From Martelella sp. NC20 (GTDB lineage Bacteria; Pseudomonadota; Alphaproteobacteria; Rhizobiales; Rhizobiaceae), in contig NZ_CP054861.1 of the NCBI RefSeq assembly GCF_013459645.1, positions 2,964,001 to 3,028,000 on the forward strand: a DNA stretch of 64,000 nucleotides, read 5' to 3'. The notes beneath the pieces are model-generated. The model worked only from the letters and a program-made list of their open reading frames with translations. It was not told the DNA's origin and did not search any database. A program made the translations under genes and the position numbers. Numbering within the stretch: position 1 is the first letter of the stretch; each line of letters starts with the position of its first letter. Shown here in pieces: positions 37,513 through 44,918 of this stretch.

Positions 37513-39294
37513 ATGAAAATGACCACCGAGGAAGCATTCGTCAAAGTTCTGCAGATGCATGGCATCGAACATGCATTCGGCATTATCGGCTCCGCGATGA
37601 TGCCCGTCAGCGACCTGTTTCCAAAGGCCGGGATCACCTTCTGGGATTGCGCCCATGAGACCAATGCCGGGCTGATGGCCGACGGATTTACCCGTTCCAC
37701 CGGCAAGATGTCGATGGCGATCGCCCAGAACGGTCCCGGCGTCACCGGCTTCGTGACCCCGGTCAAGACCGCCTACTGGAACCACACCCCGCTACTGCTG
37801 GTGACCCCGCAGGCCGCCAACAAGACGATCGGGCAGGGCGGTTTTCAGGAAATGGAGCAGATGCGGCTGTTCGCCGATTGCGTCTGCTATCAGGAGGAAG
37901 TCCGCGACGCCTCGCGCATTCCCGAAGTGCTGAACCGCGTGATCATGGAAGCCTGGCGCAATTCCGCGCCGGCGCAGATGAACATTCCGCGCGACATGTG
38001 GACCCAGGTGATCGATGTCGATCTGCCGCAGGTCGTCGCCTTCGAACGTCCCGCCGGCGGCGAACTGGCCGTCGCGGAGGCCGCGAAGCTTCTCTCGGAA
38101 GCGAAGTTTCCGGTGATTCTCTCTGGCGCCGGCGTGGTGCTTGCCGGCGCGATCCCGGATCTCGTGACGCTTGCCGAACGGCTCGATGCTCCAGTCTGCA
38201 GCAATTACCAGCACAATGACAGTTTTCCCGGCTCGCATCCGCTGGCCATGGGCCCGCTCGGCTATAACGGCTCCAAGGCCGGCATGGAGATGATTGCCAG
38301 GGCCGACGTCGTGCTGGCGCTCGGCACCCGCCTCAATCCGTTCTCGACGCTGCCGGGCTACGGGATCGATTACTGGCCGAAGGACGCGAAGATCATTCAG
38401 GTCGACATCAATGCCTCGCGCATCGGGCTCACCAAGAAGGTGACCGTCGGCATTCAGGGCGATGCGGGCAAGGTCGCGCGCGGCATTCTGGCCGGGCTTT
38501 CCGGAACCGCCGGCGATGCCGGGCGCGAAGACCGCAAGCATCTGGTCGCCCAGACGAAATCGCGCTGGGCGCAGGAACTGACGAGCCTCGACCATGAGGA
38601 CGACGATCCGGGCACGGAATGGAATTCCGGCGCGCGGACCCGCGATTCCGACCTGATGTCGCCGCGTCAGGCCTGGCGGGCGATCATGCAGGCGGTGCCG
38701 CAGGAGGCGATCGTCAGCAGCGATATCGGCAATAACTGCGCGATCGGCAATGCCTATCCATCGTTCGAGAAGGGCCGCAAATATCTCGCCCCCGGCCTGT
38801 TCGGCCCGTGCGGTTACGGCTTCCCCGCGATCCTCGGCGCCAAGATCGGCAATCCCGATACGCCGGTGATCGGCTTTGCGGGCGACGGCGCGTTCGGCAT
38901 CTCGATGAACGAGATGACCGCCTGCGGACGCGATCACTGGCCGGCGATCACCATGGTGATCTTCCGCAACTATCAGTGGGGCGCGGAAAAGCGCAATACC
39001 ACGCTGTGGTACGACAATAATTTCGTCGGAACCGAACTCGACCGCGACACGTCCTATGCCGCCATCGCCAGGGCTTGCGGCGCCCACGGCATTCAGGTCC
39101 GCAGCCAGCAGGAACTGACCGAGGCGCTTTCGGCGGCCGTCGAACGGCAGCTCAGGAACAAGGAAACCACCTTCATCGAGGTGCTTCTCAACCAGGAGCT
39201 CGGCGAACCCTTCCGCCGCGACGCGATGAAGAAACCCGTCGTCGTCGCCGGCATCGACGCCGGCGACATGCGCCCGCAGAAGGGCGCTGCCTGA
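37513..39294 (+). CDS. xsc: Sulfoacetaldehyde acetyltransferase
   Basis: TPP enzyme converting sulfoacetaldehyde and phosphate to acetyl phosphate and sulfite, the key desulfonation step. The 593 aa protein has the acetolactate-synthase-like three-domain layout. Glutamate in CAHETNAGLMADGF (about residue 50) is the TPP proton relay, and GDGAFGISMNEMTACGRDHW (about 457-476) starts the TPP/Mg motif. The Xsc-typical opening is TTEEAFVKVLQMHGIEHAFG. Eleven bases follow tauY. The next step, phosphate acetyltransferase (pta), is not adjacent; repeats follow instead. Confidence 0.95.
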   Translation: MKMTTEEAFVKVLQMHGIEHAFGIIGSAMMPVSDLFPKAGITFWDCAHETNAGLMADGFTRSTGKMSMAIAQNGPGVTGFVTPVKTAYWNHTPLLLVTPQAANKTIGQGGFQEMEQMRLFADCVCYQEEVRDASRIPEVLNRVIMEAWRNSAPAQMNIPRDMWTQVIDVDLPQVVAFERPAGGELAVAEAAKLLSEAKFPVILSGAGVVLAGAIPDLVTLAERLDAPVCSNYQHNDSFPGSHPLAMGPLGYNGSKAGMEMIARADVVLALGTRLNPFSTLPGYGIDYWPKDAKIIQVDINASRIGLTKKVTVGIQGDAGKVARGILAGLSGTAGDAGREDRKHLVAQTKSRWAQELTSLDHEDDDPGTEWNSGARTRDSDLMSPRQAWRAIMQAVPQEAIVSSDIGNNCAIGNAYPSFEKGRKYLAPGLFGPCGYGFPAILGAKIGNPDTPVIGFAGDGAFGISMNEMTACGRDHWPAITMVIFRNYQWGAEKRNTTLWYDNNFVGTELDRDTSYAAIARACGAHGIQVRSQQELTEALSAAVERQLRNKETTFIEVLLNQELGEPFRRDAMKKPVVVAGIDAGDMRPQKGAA

Positions 39295-39320
39295 GTGGTG
39301 GCCTGAGGCCTTGCAGAAAA

Positions 39321-39460
39321 CAATCTCTCCCCTTGAGGGAGAGATGCCCCGACAGGGGCAGAGAGGGGTGAGCCCTTTCCGGGCGTTCGGAGCTTGCGGC
39401 TTGTGCCCTGTACCCCCCTCTGTCGCTTTCGCGACATCTCCCCCACAAAGGCAGGGGAAT
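39321..39460. repeat. Mosaic intergenic palindromic repeat, copy B
   Basis: Begins CAATCTCTCCCCTTGAGGGA as in copy A at 6401, continues CCCCGACAGGGGCAGAGAGG, and ends with CTCTGTCGCTTTCGCGACAT. The first 60 bases are nearly identical to copy A. The ORFs at 39311-39718 and 39531-39950 lie in this repeat-rich tract and are not regarded as genes. Confidence 0.85.
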
Positions 39461-39484
39461 CGCGTATGGCCTTGCGGCTTGCTC

Positions 39485-39690
39485 CCAATACTCTCTCCCG
39501 CTTGCGGGAGAGATACCCCCGAAAGGGGGAGTGAGGGTGAGGCAGCATGTCAGTCCCGTGAGGGCGTTCGCGGGGATGGTCTCGCCCCTCACTGTCGCTG
39601 TCGCGACATCTCTCCCCTCCGGGGCGAGAAGGTTTGGGGGCTGTGCGGCGAAGCGATATGCGATTGCCCTGCCCTCAAGGAGGGAGATTA
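39485..39690. repeat. Mosaic intergenic repeat, copy C
   Basis: CCAATACTCTCTCCCGCTTG, then CCCCGAAAGGGGGAGTGAGG, a spacer with GTGAGGGCGTTCG, CCCCTCACTGTCGCTGTCGC, and TTCTCGCCCCGGAG-type blocks seen in reverse order at 57080-57285. The two are inverted copies of one composite element. Together with copy B it fills 39295-39773 between xsc and dinB; no gene was seen in that tract. Confidence 0.8.
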
Positions 39691-39773
39691 TGGCTGCGGG
39701 GCTTTCGATTTCCGGTAGGCCGGACAGGGCTTCCAACTCGTTTCAACTCGAAATGCTCCGCAGCACTACAAAA

Positions 39774-41084
39774 TCAACCGCGCCCATCCGCCTTCGGCTT
39801 GTCCGGCCGGAAGGTGTAGCCCGTCTCCACTGCGGCGAGGCCGTATTTGCCGCGCAGGCGGTCGATCGCGCCCTCGGCGGCGGCGCGTTTGGCGGCGCCC
39901 GGATCGACGAGGTCCGGCGGGTCGGCGGTGGCGGGATCGCAGAGGTCTGAAATGCCGATGCCGATCAGGCGGTATCTGGTGCCGTCGGTCTCGTTCTTCA
40001 GCATCGACAGCCCGTTGGAGAATATCCGGTCGGCAAGCTGGGTCGGCGCGCTCAGATGGCGGTTACGGGTGCGGATCCTGAAGTCGGCGGTCTTCAGTTT
40101 CAGCACCACCGTGTGCCCGGCAAAGCCGGCGGCCTTGGCGCGGCGCGCGGTCTTCTCGCTCAGCCGCCGCAAAATGGCGCTCAGTTCCTCGAGATCGGAG
40201 ATGTCGGTGTTGAACGTGGTCTCGTTGGAGATGCTTTTCGCGCCCCGCTCCGGCTTGACGGAGCGCGTGTCCTCGCCGCGCGCGAGGTGGTAAAGCCTGG
40301 GGCCGATCACCCCGTAGCGGCGCAGCAGCTCGTTCTTCTCCATGGTCTGGAACTGGCCGATCGTGGTGATGCCGTCGCGCTTCAGCGTCTCGGTAAACGC
40401 CTTGCCCACGCCCCAGATCATGCCGACCGGCTTGTCGGCGAGAAAGCTTCTGGCTTCCGCCGCGCCGATCACCGAAAAGCCGCGCGGCTTGTGAAGATCG
40501 GAGGCGATCTTGGCGAGGAATTTGCAATAGGAAAGGCCGACCGAAATGGTGATACCGAGTTCCGCCTCCACGCGCTTGGCAAAGCGGGCGAGCGTGACCG
40601 CGGGGCTTGCCCGGTGCAGCCGTCCGGTGCCGGAAAGATCGAGAAACGCCTCGTCGATCGACAGCGGTTCGACCAGCGGCGTCAGTTCCAGCATCATGGC
40701 CCGCAACTGACGTCCGACGGCGGCGTATTTTTCCATGTTCGGGCGGATCACCACCGCATCCGGACAGGCCTCGAGCGCCTTGAACATCGGCATCGCCGAC
40801 TTCACGCCGCTGATGCGGGCGATGTAGCAGGCGGTGGAGACGACGCCGCGCTTCGCCCCGCCGATGATCACGGGCTTGTCGGCAAGCTCGGGATTGTCGC
40901 GCTTTTCGATCGCGGCGTAGAACGCATCGCAATCGATATGGGCGATCGACAGCGCATGCAGTTCGCTGTGGCGCAACAGCCGGGGGCTGCCGCAATGCCG
41001 GCAACGACGGGCCGCATCCGCGACCGCTCTCAGGCAATCACGGCACAAGCCTTCCGAAATGGGCGTCGTCTCGGCCATGGTCAT
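39774..41084 (-). CDS. dinB: DNA polymerase IV with N-terminal zinc-ribbon-like extension
   Basis: Y-family translesion polymerase, about 436 aa from ATG 41084 (41078 also possible). Catalytic motifs are [11 protein letters not shown] (Asp about 51) and [17 protein letters not shown] (Asp144-Glu145), followed by the helix-hairpin-helix thumb and little finger. Before the catalytic core sits CRDC...CRHC (Cys about 14, 17, 28, 31), a four-cysteine zinc-ribbon-like module not present in E. coli DinB. The C-terminus [13 protein letters not shown] has no obvious beta-clamp motif. It lies downstream of the HAD-like gene on the same strand. Confidence 0.92.
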   Translation of the reverse strand: MTMAETTPISEGLCRDCLRAVADAARRCRHCGSPRLLRHSELHALSIAHIDCDAFYAAIEKRDNPELADKPVIIGGAKRGVVSTACYIARISGVKSAMPMFKALEACPDAVVIRPNMEKYAAVGRQLRAMMLELTPLVEPLSIDEAFLDLSGTGRLHRASPAVTLARFAKRVEAELGITISVGLSYCKFLAKIASDLHKPRGFSVIGAAEARSFLADKPVGMIWGVGKAFTETLKRDGITTIGQFQTMEKNELLRRYGVIGPRLYHLARGEDTRSVKPERGAKSISNETTFNTDISDLEELSAILRRLSEKTARRAKAAGFAGHTVVLKLKTADFRIRTRNRHLSAPTQLADRIFSNGLSMLKNETDGTRYRLIGIGISDLCDPATADPPDLVDPGAAKRAAAEGAIDRLRGKYGLAAVETGYTFRPDKPKADGRG

Positions 41085-41153
41085 CAGAACAAAAGTTGAA
41101 CAGCCGAAATTACCGCCGTGCTTTGCGGAAGGCAAGGAGGGGCGGGGCGTGGA

Positions 41154-41807
41154 TCAACCGTTTTCGGCAATATGGCGGCGGATCAGCCGGTCGGCGTGGT
41201 CCCAACCGGTCGCGACCACCGACGGGGCCTCCGTCTTCGGCGCGATGGCGCGGTAGTCGTCGTTGATCAAAAGGTTGATCGTCAGCGCCTCCGGCAGACA
41301 GTCGGCAACCGAGCGACAATTGTAGAGCATGTCGTCCACGAAGATCAGAAGCGGCGGGTCTTTCCTGCAAAGCGCGCTCAGGACCTCGCCCTTCGGCTCC
41401 TCGGAGGCGATCAGCGGAAAGCGGAGGTCGAAGCGGGCAAGCAGGCGACGCCGGGCATCGCGATGGCGCGGCGGCATGGCGGTGAGCAGCAGAACGTCGG
41501 CGATCTCGGTGAGCCCGTCCAGCGTTTCGCGCGCGGTTTCGAACGGCTCCTGCCATTCTTCCTGGGCATCGTAAAACGCGGCCAGAAAGGCGCCGACGTC
41601 TGAATCGGGAATTTTCTCGCCGGTCGCAAGGCAGGTCACATTGCCGTTCAGGCTGAAGGTTTCCAGCACCAGTTCATGCCCGTTCGCCTTCAGAAAGGCC
41701 TTGAACGGGTTGAGGAATTGCAGCACGACTTCGTCGACATCGACGACCACCAGAGGGCGGTCGCCGATTTCGAGGTTGGGAAGATCTTCATCGACAACGC
41801 TGTTCAA
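41154..41807 (-). CDS. HAD-like hydrolase superfamily protein
   Basis: A 217 aa protein whose N-terminal DRPLVVVDVDEVVLQF has the HAD-type D-x-D (Asp23, Asp25). A C-terminal FVDDMLYNCRSVADCLPEAL provides the paired acidic residues of motif IV, and LLLTAMPPRHRDARR resembles motif II (T). The active site appears intact, so phosphatase activity is plausible; the substrate is unknown. Its start overlaps the DUF3572 gene stop by four bases (ATGA), and 70 bases separate it from dinB, suggesting one transcript. Confidence 0.78.
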   Translation of the reverse strand: MNSVVDEDLPNLEIGDRPLVVVDVDEVVLQFLNPFKAFLKANGHELVLETFSLNGNVTCLATGEKIPDSDVGAFLAAFYDAQEEWQEPFETARETLDGLTEIADVLLLTAMPPRHRDARRRLLARFDLRFPLIASEEPKGEVLSALCRKDPPLLIFVDDMLYNCRSVADCLPEALTINLLINDDYRAIAPKTEAPSVVATGWDHADRLIRRHIAENG

Positions 41808-42100
41808 TCGACCTGTCCGTCATATTCGAGCTTCTGCCACGCACGGGAAACCGTTTCCGGTTTGACGCCGCAATCATGGCAAAACGCCATCAGGGTTGGT
41901 TCGTGTCCGGCGATGAAGCCGATCATGGCCGCTTCGAAGCCGTGACTTTGCGAAAGCGCGCGCAATTCGCCGGCATTGACGCCGGTGAGCGCGGTAAACC
42001 GGCTCAAAAGCTCCGGCTCGCCGGCAAGCCATGTCAGAATTTCGACGGCGAGCGCTTGTTCGGGCGAATGATTTTCGGATTGATCGGTAAAATTTTGCAC
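41804..42100 (-). CDS. DUF3572 family protein
   Basis: A 98 aa helical protein of the DUF3572 family: AVEILTWLAGEPELLSRFTA and PETVSRAWQKLEYDGQ near the end. It is characteristically found divergent from divK in Rhizobiales and that holds here, with 134 bases between the start codons. There is no known function. The shared intergenic region carries TTAACCAA (42116-42123), close to a CtrA half-site. Confidence 0.88.
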   Translation of the reverse strand: MQNFTDQSENHSPEQALAVEILTWLAGEPELLSRFTALTGVNAGELRALSQSHGFEAAMIGFIAGHEPTLMAFCHDCGVKPETVSRAWQKLEYDGQVD

Positions 42101-42115
42101 GCGGATTTCCGTTTC

Positions 42116-42123
42116 TTAACCAA
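42116..42123 (+). promoter_or_regulatory. CtrA-like half-site upstream of DUF3572 and divK
   Basis: TTAACCAA, one base from the CtrA half-site TTAACCAT known in Caulobacter and rhizobia. It lies between the divergent DUF3572 and divK genes. A single 8-base match can be chance. Confidence 0.3.
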
Positions 42124-42234
42124 ATCGGCCTAAACTTGGTCGATGATGCGCTCATAATTCGGTGAGAGCGATTCTAGCGTTTCACCGGCGCGTTGCAAGC
42201 CGGACCAGCGGCCGGTGCCAGGGGATTGCGTCAG

Positions 42235-42606
42235 ATGGTGAAACAGGTTCTGATTGTCGAAGATAACGATTTGAATATGAAACTGTTTCGCGATCTGGTC
42301 GAGGCTTCCGGATATGAGGCGGTGGAAAGCCGCACGGGCGCCGATGCGGTGGAACTGGCGCGGCTGTTCAAACCTGGTCTGATTCTGATGGATATCCAGT
42401 TACCGGAGCGCTCCGGCATCGACATTGCCCGCAGCTTGAAAGCCGACGCCGAATTGGCGAAGATACCGATCGTCGCGATTACCGCATTTGCCATGCGCGG
42501 CGACGAGGAGCGCATCCGCGATGCCGGGTGCGATGCCTATCTTTCCAAACCGGTCTCGGTTCCGAACTTCATCAAGACCGTGAAGACCTATCTGGGCGAT
42601 GCCTGA
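42235..42606 (+). CDS. divK: Response regulator DivK
   Basis: Single-domain receiver protein, 123 aa, of the DivK-PleC-DivJ cell-cycle phosphorelay. All receiver residues are intact: acidic Glu9-Asp10, phosphoacceptor Asp53 ([13 protein letters not shown]), Thr83 and Lys105 (YLSKPVS). ATG 42235 is preceded by a GGGGATT ribosome-site-like stretch; upstream extension is not supported. It overlaps the following PleD-position gene by eight bases, so the two are probably co-translated. Confidence 0.96.
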   Translation: MVKQVLIVEDNDLNMKLFRDLVEASGYEAVESRTGADAVELARLFKPGLILMDIQLPERSGIDIARSLKADAELAKIPIVAITAFAMRGDEERIRDAGCDAYLSKPVSVPNFIKTVKTYLGDA

Positions 42607-43891
42607 GGAAACGACCGTGAACAGCTTCGGCGAAGAAAGCATCGTTCTGATCGGCGGCGAGGGGGCTGTGGCCCAGACGCTGGCCGCGATGCTGAGCTCG
42701 TGGCCGGTCGCCTTCTACCAGGCCGATTTTTCCGACAGCGACGGCATGATGGCGGCGGTCAATGCCGCAAGCCTCATTCTGGTCGCCGTCGATGACGACG
42801 ATGCGGCGCCGGCGCTCTCCTGCTGCGCGATCCTGAAGGAACACGATTCCGGCATCGCCGCCCCGGTCGCGATCGTCACGCCGGAAAGGGCCGATGCCGG
42901 CCTCAGGCTTGCCGCGCTTCGCGCCGGCGCCGATGACGTGATCGGGCTGGAGCATAATCTGAATGCGGCGGCCGCGCGGATTTCGGCGCTGCTGCGCTAC
43001 CACGCGCTGCAAAAGGAGGCGGGGTCATGGGAACGCGCTGCTTCCCGCACCCATGCCGATGCGGTGCCGGACGATAATGTCAAGGTGCTTGTCGTCGCCG
43101 AGGATGCGGCGCTCAGGCGGGATATCCTCAAATCCATGCTGTCGCTGACGACCACGATCGCGACCGGCGACCTGCCGGAAGCGCTTTATCTGGCGGCAAG
43201 CCACCGTTTCGATCTGGTGCTGGTTCATGGCGGCTCGGCGCTTTCCGATGCCATGCGGATATGCGGCCAGCTTCGCTGCGTGCCGGGCATGCGCTTCGTG
43301 CCGCTGTTCGCGCTTTCCGAGCCCGGCGGCCTGTCCGTCGTCTCAAGTGATGCCGCCCGCAGCGCCGATGACTGCATGGACTGGCCGGGCCAGACCGAAG
43401 AACTGGTTTTGCGGGCGCTTCTGCACCTGCGCCGCAAGCGTTTTATCGAGACCATGGGCGCCGGCATGACCGACGCCGCCGAGGCGGTATCGCCGGTTCA
43501 GGCAAGCGACGGCTTGCTGGCGCCGGATGGCTTCGCCCGCGCCCTGAACACGCTGAAGCGCGAGGCAAGCGAGGCCGGCGAGCCGCTTTACATGGGCGTG
43601 CTCAGGGTGCCTGAAAATGTGGCCGACGAGAGCGCCGAGGCCGTGGCATCGCTGATCCGCTATCATCTCAGGGGGCGCGAGGCGGCAAGCCATGTCGAGG
43701 CCGGGCTGTTCGCAATCCTTTACCCCGACCGGGGCAGGGATGATGCCGAACACGCGATACACGCACTGCATACCATGCTGGACGCAAGCTGGCGGCAGAT
43801 CGCCGACGAACGCGCCCGCGCCGGCCTGCTTGGCCCCGCGGATGGCGACCATGTTCCTGTCTTCAAATCGGCGCTCATGGAAGTGGGCTGA
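42599..43891 (+). CDS. Degenerate PleD-like protein (receiver-receiver-GGDEF architecture without the active sites)
   Basis: A 430 aa protein in the pleD position after divK. The layout fits PleD: receiver-like 1 (about residues 13-135), receiver-like 2 (about 161-278), an LRRKRF helix matching the PleD linker, then a GGDEF-like region (about 300-430). Catalytic features are missing: the GGEEF position reads HVEAGLF (365-371), the usual DPLTGLHNRR start reads [15 protein letters not shown], the second receiver has His in place of the phosphoacceptor (DLVLVHGG), and the acidic pair of the first is GG. The frame is open and uninterrupted. It cannot be a standard diguanylate cyclase; a scaffold or sensing role is possible. 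Confidence 0.8.
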   Translation: MPEETTVNSFGEESIVLIGGEGAVAQTLAAMLSSWPVAFYQADFSDSDGMMAAVNAASLILVAVDDDDAAPALSCCAILKEHDSGIAAPVAIVTPERADAGLRLAALRAGADDVIGLEHNLNAAAARISALLRYHALQKEAGSWERAASRTHADAVPDDNVKVLVVAEDAALRRDILKSMLSLTTTIATGDLPEALYLAASHRFDLVLVHGGSALSDAMRICGQLRCVPGMRFVPLFALSEPGGLSVVSSDAARSADDCMDWPGQTEELVLRALLHLRRKRFIETMGAGMTDAAEAVSPVQASDGLLAPDGFARALNTLKREASEAGEPLYMGVLRVPENVADESAEAVASLIRYHLRGREAASHVEAGLFAILYPDRGRDDAEHAIHALHTMLDASWRQIADERARAGLLGPADGDHVPVFKSALMEVG

Positions 43892-44281
43892 AGCCGAGAA
43901 TCCGATCATTCCCGATCTGTCGATTTTCAAACCTCCTGGAAAATCGGTATTCACGTCGCTGCAAGCGCTCAGCCGAACCTTCCGGCAATCTCAGAATTTA
44001 AATCGAATAATCCTCAGGCTATTAACCATAAAATAGACTGAATCGAGAGCGAACAGTTAAAAACAGTTGATTATTTTCTGCGTGCATTCAAATTTACTTA
44101 AGCTGCTTTTTGCAGTTACCCCATGATGCTCAGGTCCGCCGCATCTCCTGATCTCGTGGGGTCGGCCGGCTGATGGCAACCGGGCTTCCTCGTGCCCTCG
44201 CCGTCAGTCGGCCGCTCTCATGTTAGCGCTGTCGCATACACGCGCAATGCCGGGCGGCCCCAAGGCGAACCGCCGCAGGGC
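43892..44281. other. Intergenic region with CtrA-like half-site and tandem hairpins
   Basis: No protein gene was found in these 390 bases between convergent genes; rpmG, the usual gene after pleD in rhizobia, is not here. TTAACCAT at 44022-44029 matches the CtrA half-site. Two strong hairpins at 44118-44161 and 44163-44214 are listed separately. The first 200 bases are AT-rich compared with the surroundings. Confidence 0.6.
44118..44214. ncRNA. Tandem hairpins, candidate structured RNA or double terminator
   Basis: Hairpin 1: CCCCATGA (44118-44125) with TCGTGGGG (about 44154-44161), one wobble. Hairpin 2: CGGCCGGCTGATGGC (44163-44177) with GCCGTCAGTCGGCCG (44200-44214), 15 pairs with two G-T wobbles, and an inner GGGC/GCCC stem. 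No T-run follows on either strand. It may be a small structured RNA, a repeat or a bidirectional terminator between pleD-like and msrB; I could not match it to a known riboswitch. Confidence 0.4.
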
Positions 44282-44695
44282 TTATTTTTCATCAGGCACG
44301 AAATGCATCGCATGCCCGTTCATGCAATAGCGCAGGCCGGTCGGTTTCGGGCCATCGGGGAAGACGTGGCCGAGATGGCCGCCGCAGGTGGCGCAACGGA
44401 TTTCGGTCCGCACCATGCCGAGCGACGAGTCGCGCAGTTCGATCACCGCGCCCTCCGTGACAGGCTCGAAGAAACTCGGCCAGCCGCATCCGGCATCGAA
44501 CTTGGTATCGGAACGGAAAAGCGGTGTTTCGCAGCCGGCGCAGTAATAGGTTCCGGTCTCGAAACTGTCCCAGTACGGGCCGGTAAAGGCGCGTTCGGTG
44601 CCGTGTTCACGCAGGATGTGAAACTGTTCCGGCGTCAATTTGTCGCGCCATTCTTGTTCGCTTGCGGGTTTTTTCTGTTTATTGATGTCTGTCAA
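44282..44695 (-). CDS. msrB: Peptide-methionine (R)-S-oxide reductase
   Basis: Repairs methionine-R-sulfoxide in proteins. The zinc-binding pairs are CAGC and CATCGG, and the catalytic cysteine is in [15 protein letters not shown] near the C-terminus. Family segment: [18 protein letters not shown] at 44695 ([20 protein letters not shown]) preceded by GGTGGAG gives 137 aa, the usual length; an ATG at 44770 would add 25 residues with no family support. The start is therefore uncertain. Confidence 0.9.
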   Translation of the reverse strand: MTDINKQKKPASEQEWRDKLTPEQFHILREHGTERAFTGPYWDSFETGTYYCAGCETPLFRSDTKFDAGCGWPSFFEPVTEGAVIELRDSSLGMVRTEIRCATCGGHLGHVFPDGPKPTGLRYCMNGHAMHFVPDEK

Positions 44696-44918
44696 AGTCG
44701 CGCTCCACCGGTTTTTGACGTTTAATGGCTGTTTGAAGGGATAGATGTGTCGTAGCCTCAGGAAAAGCAATGCCTTGTCGGAGAGACCGCCGGAGATGGC
44801 GTTTTCGGCTTCGCACCTGCGAAAAAACCCTGGACGCGGTTGAGCGCATGATAATATTCAAGTAACGCTTTGCATTCGGCTGCACGGCCACCCCGGCAGA
44901 ATAATTTTTGGAGATGCT

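Noticed and set aside
39311..39718. ORFs within the repeat tract after xsc
   Set aside because: They consist of the mosaic repeat and have no ribosome site or family features.
44118..44214. Known riboswitch (SAM-II, ZTP or guanidine type) at the tandem hairpins
   Set aside because: Short pieces such as GGCAACCGG look similar, but the required cores and pseudoknot partners are missing, and no gene lies downstream in the right orientation.
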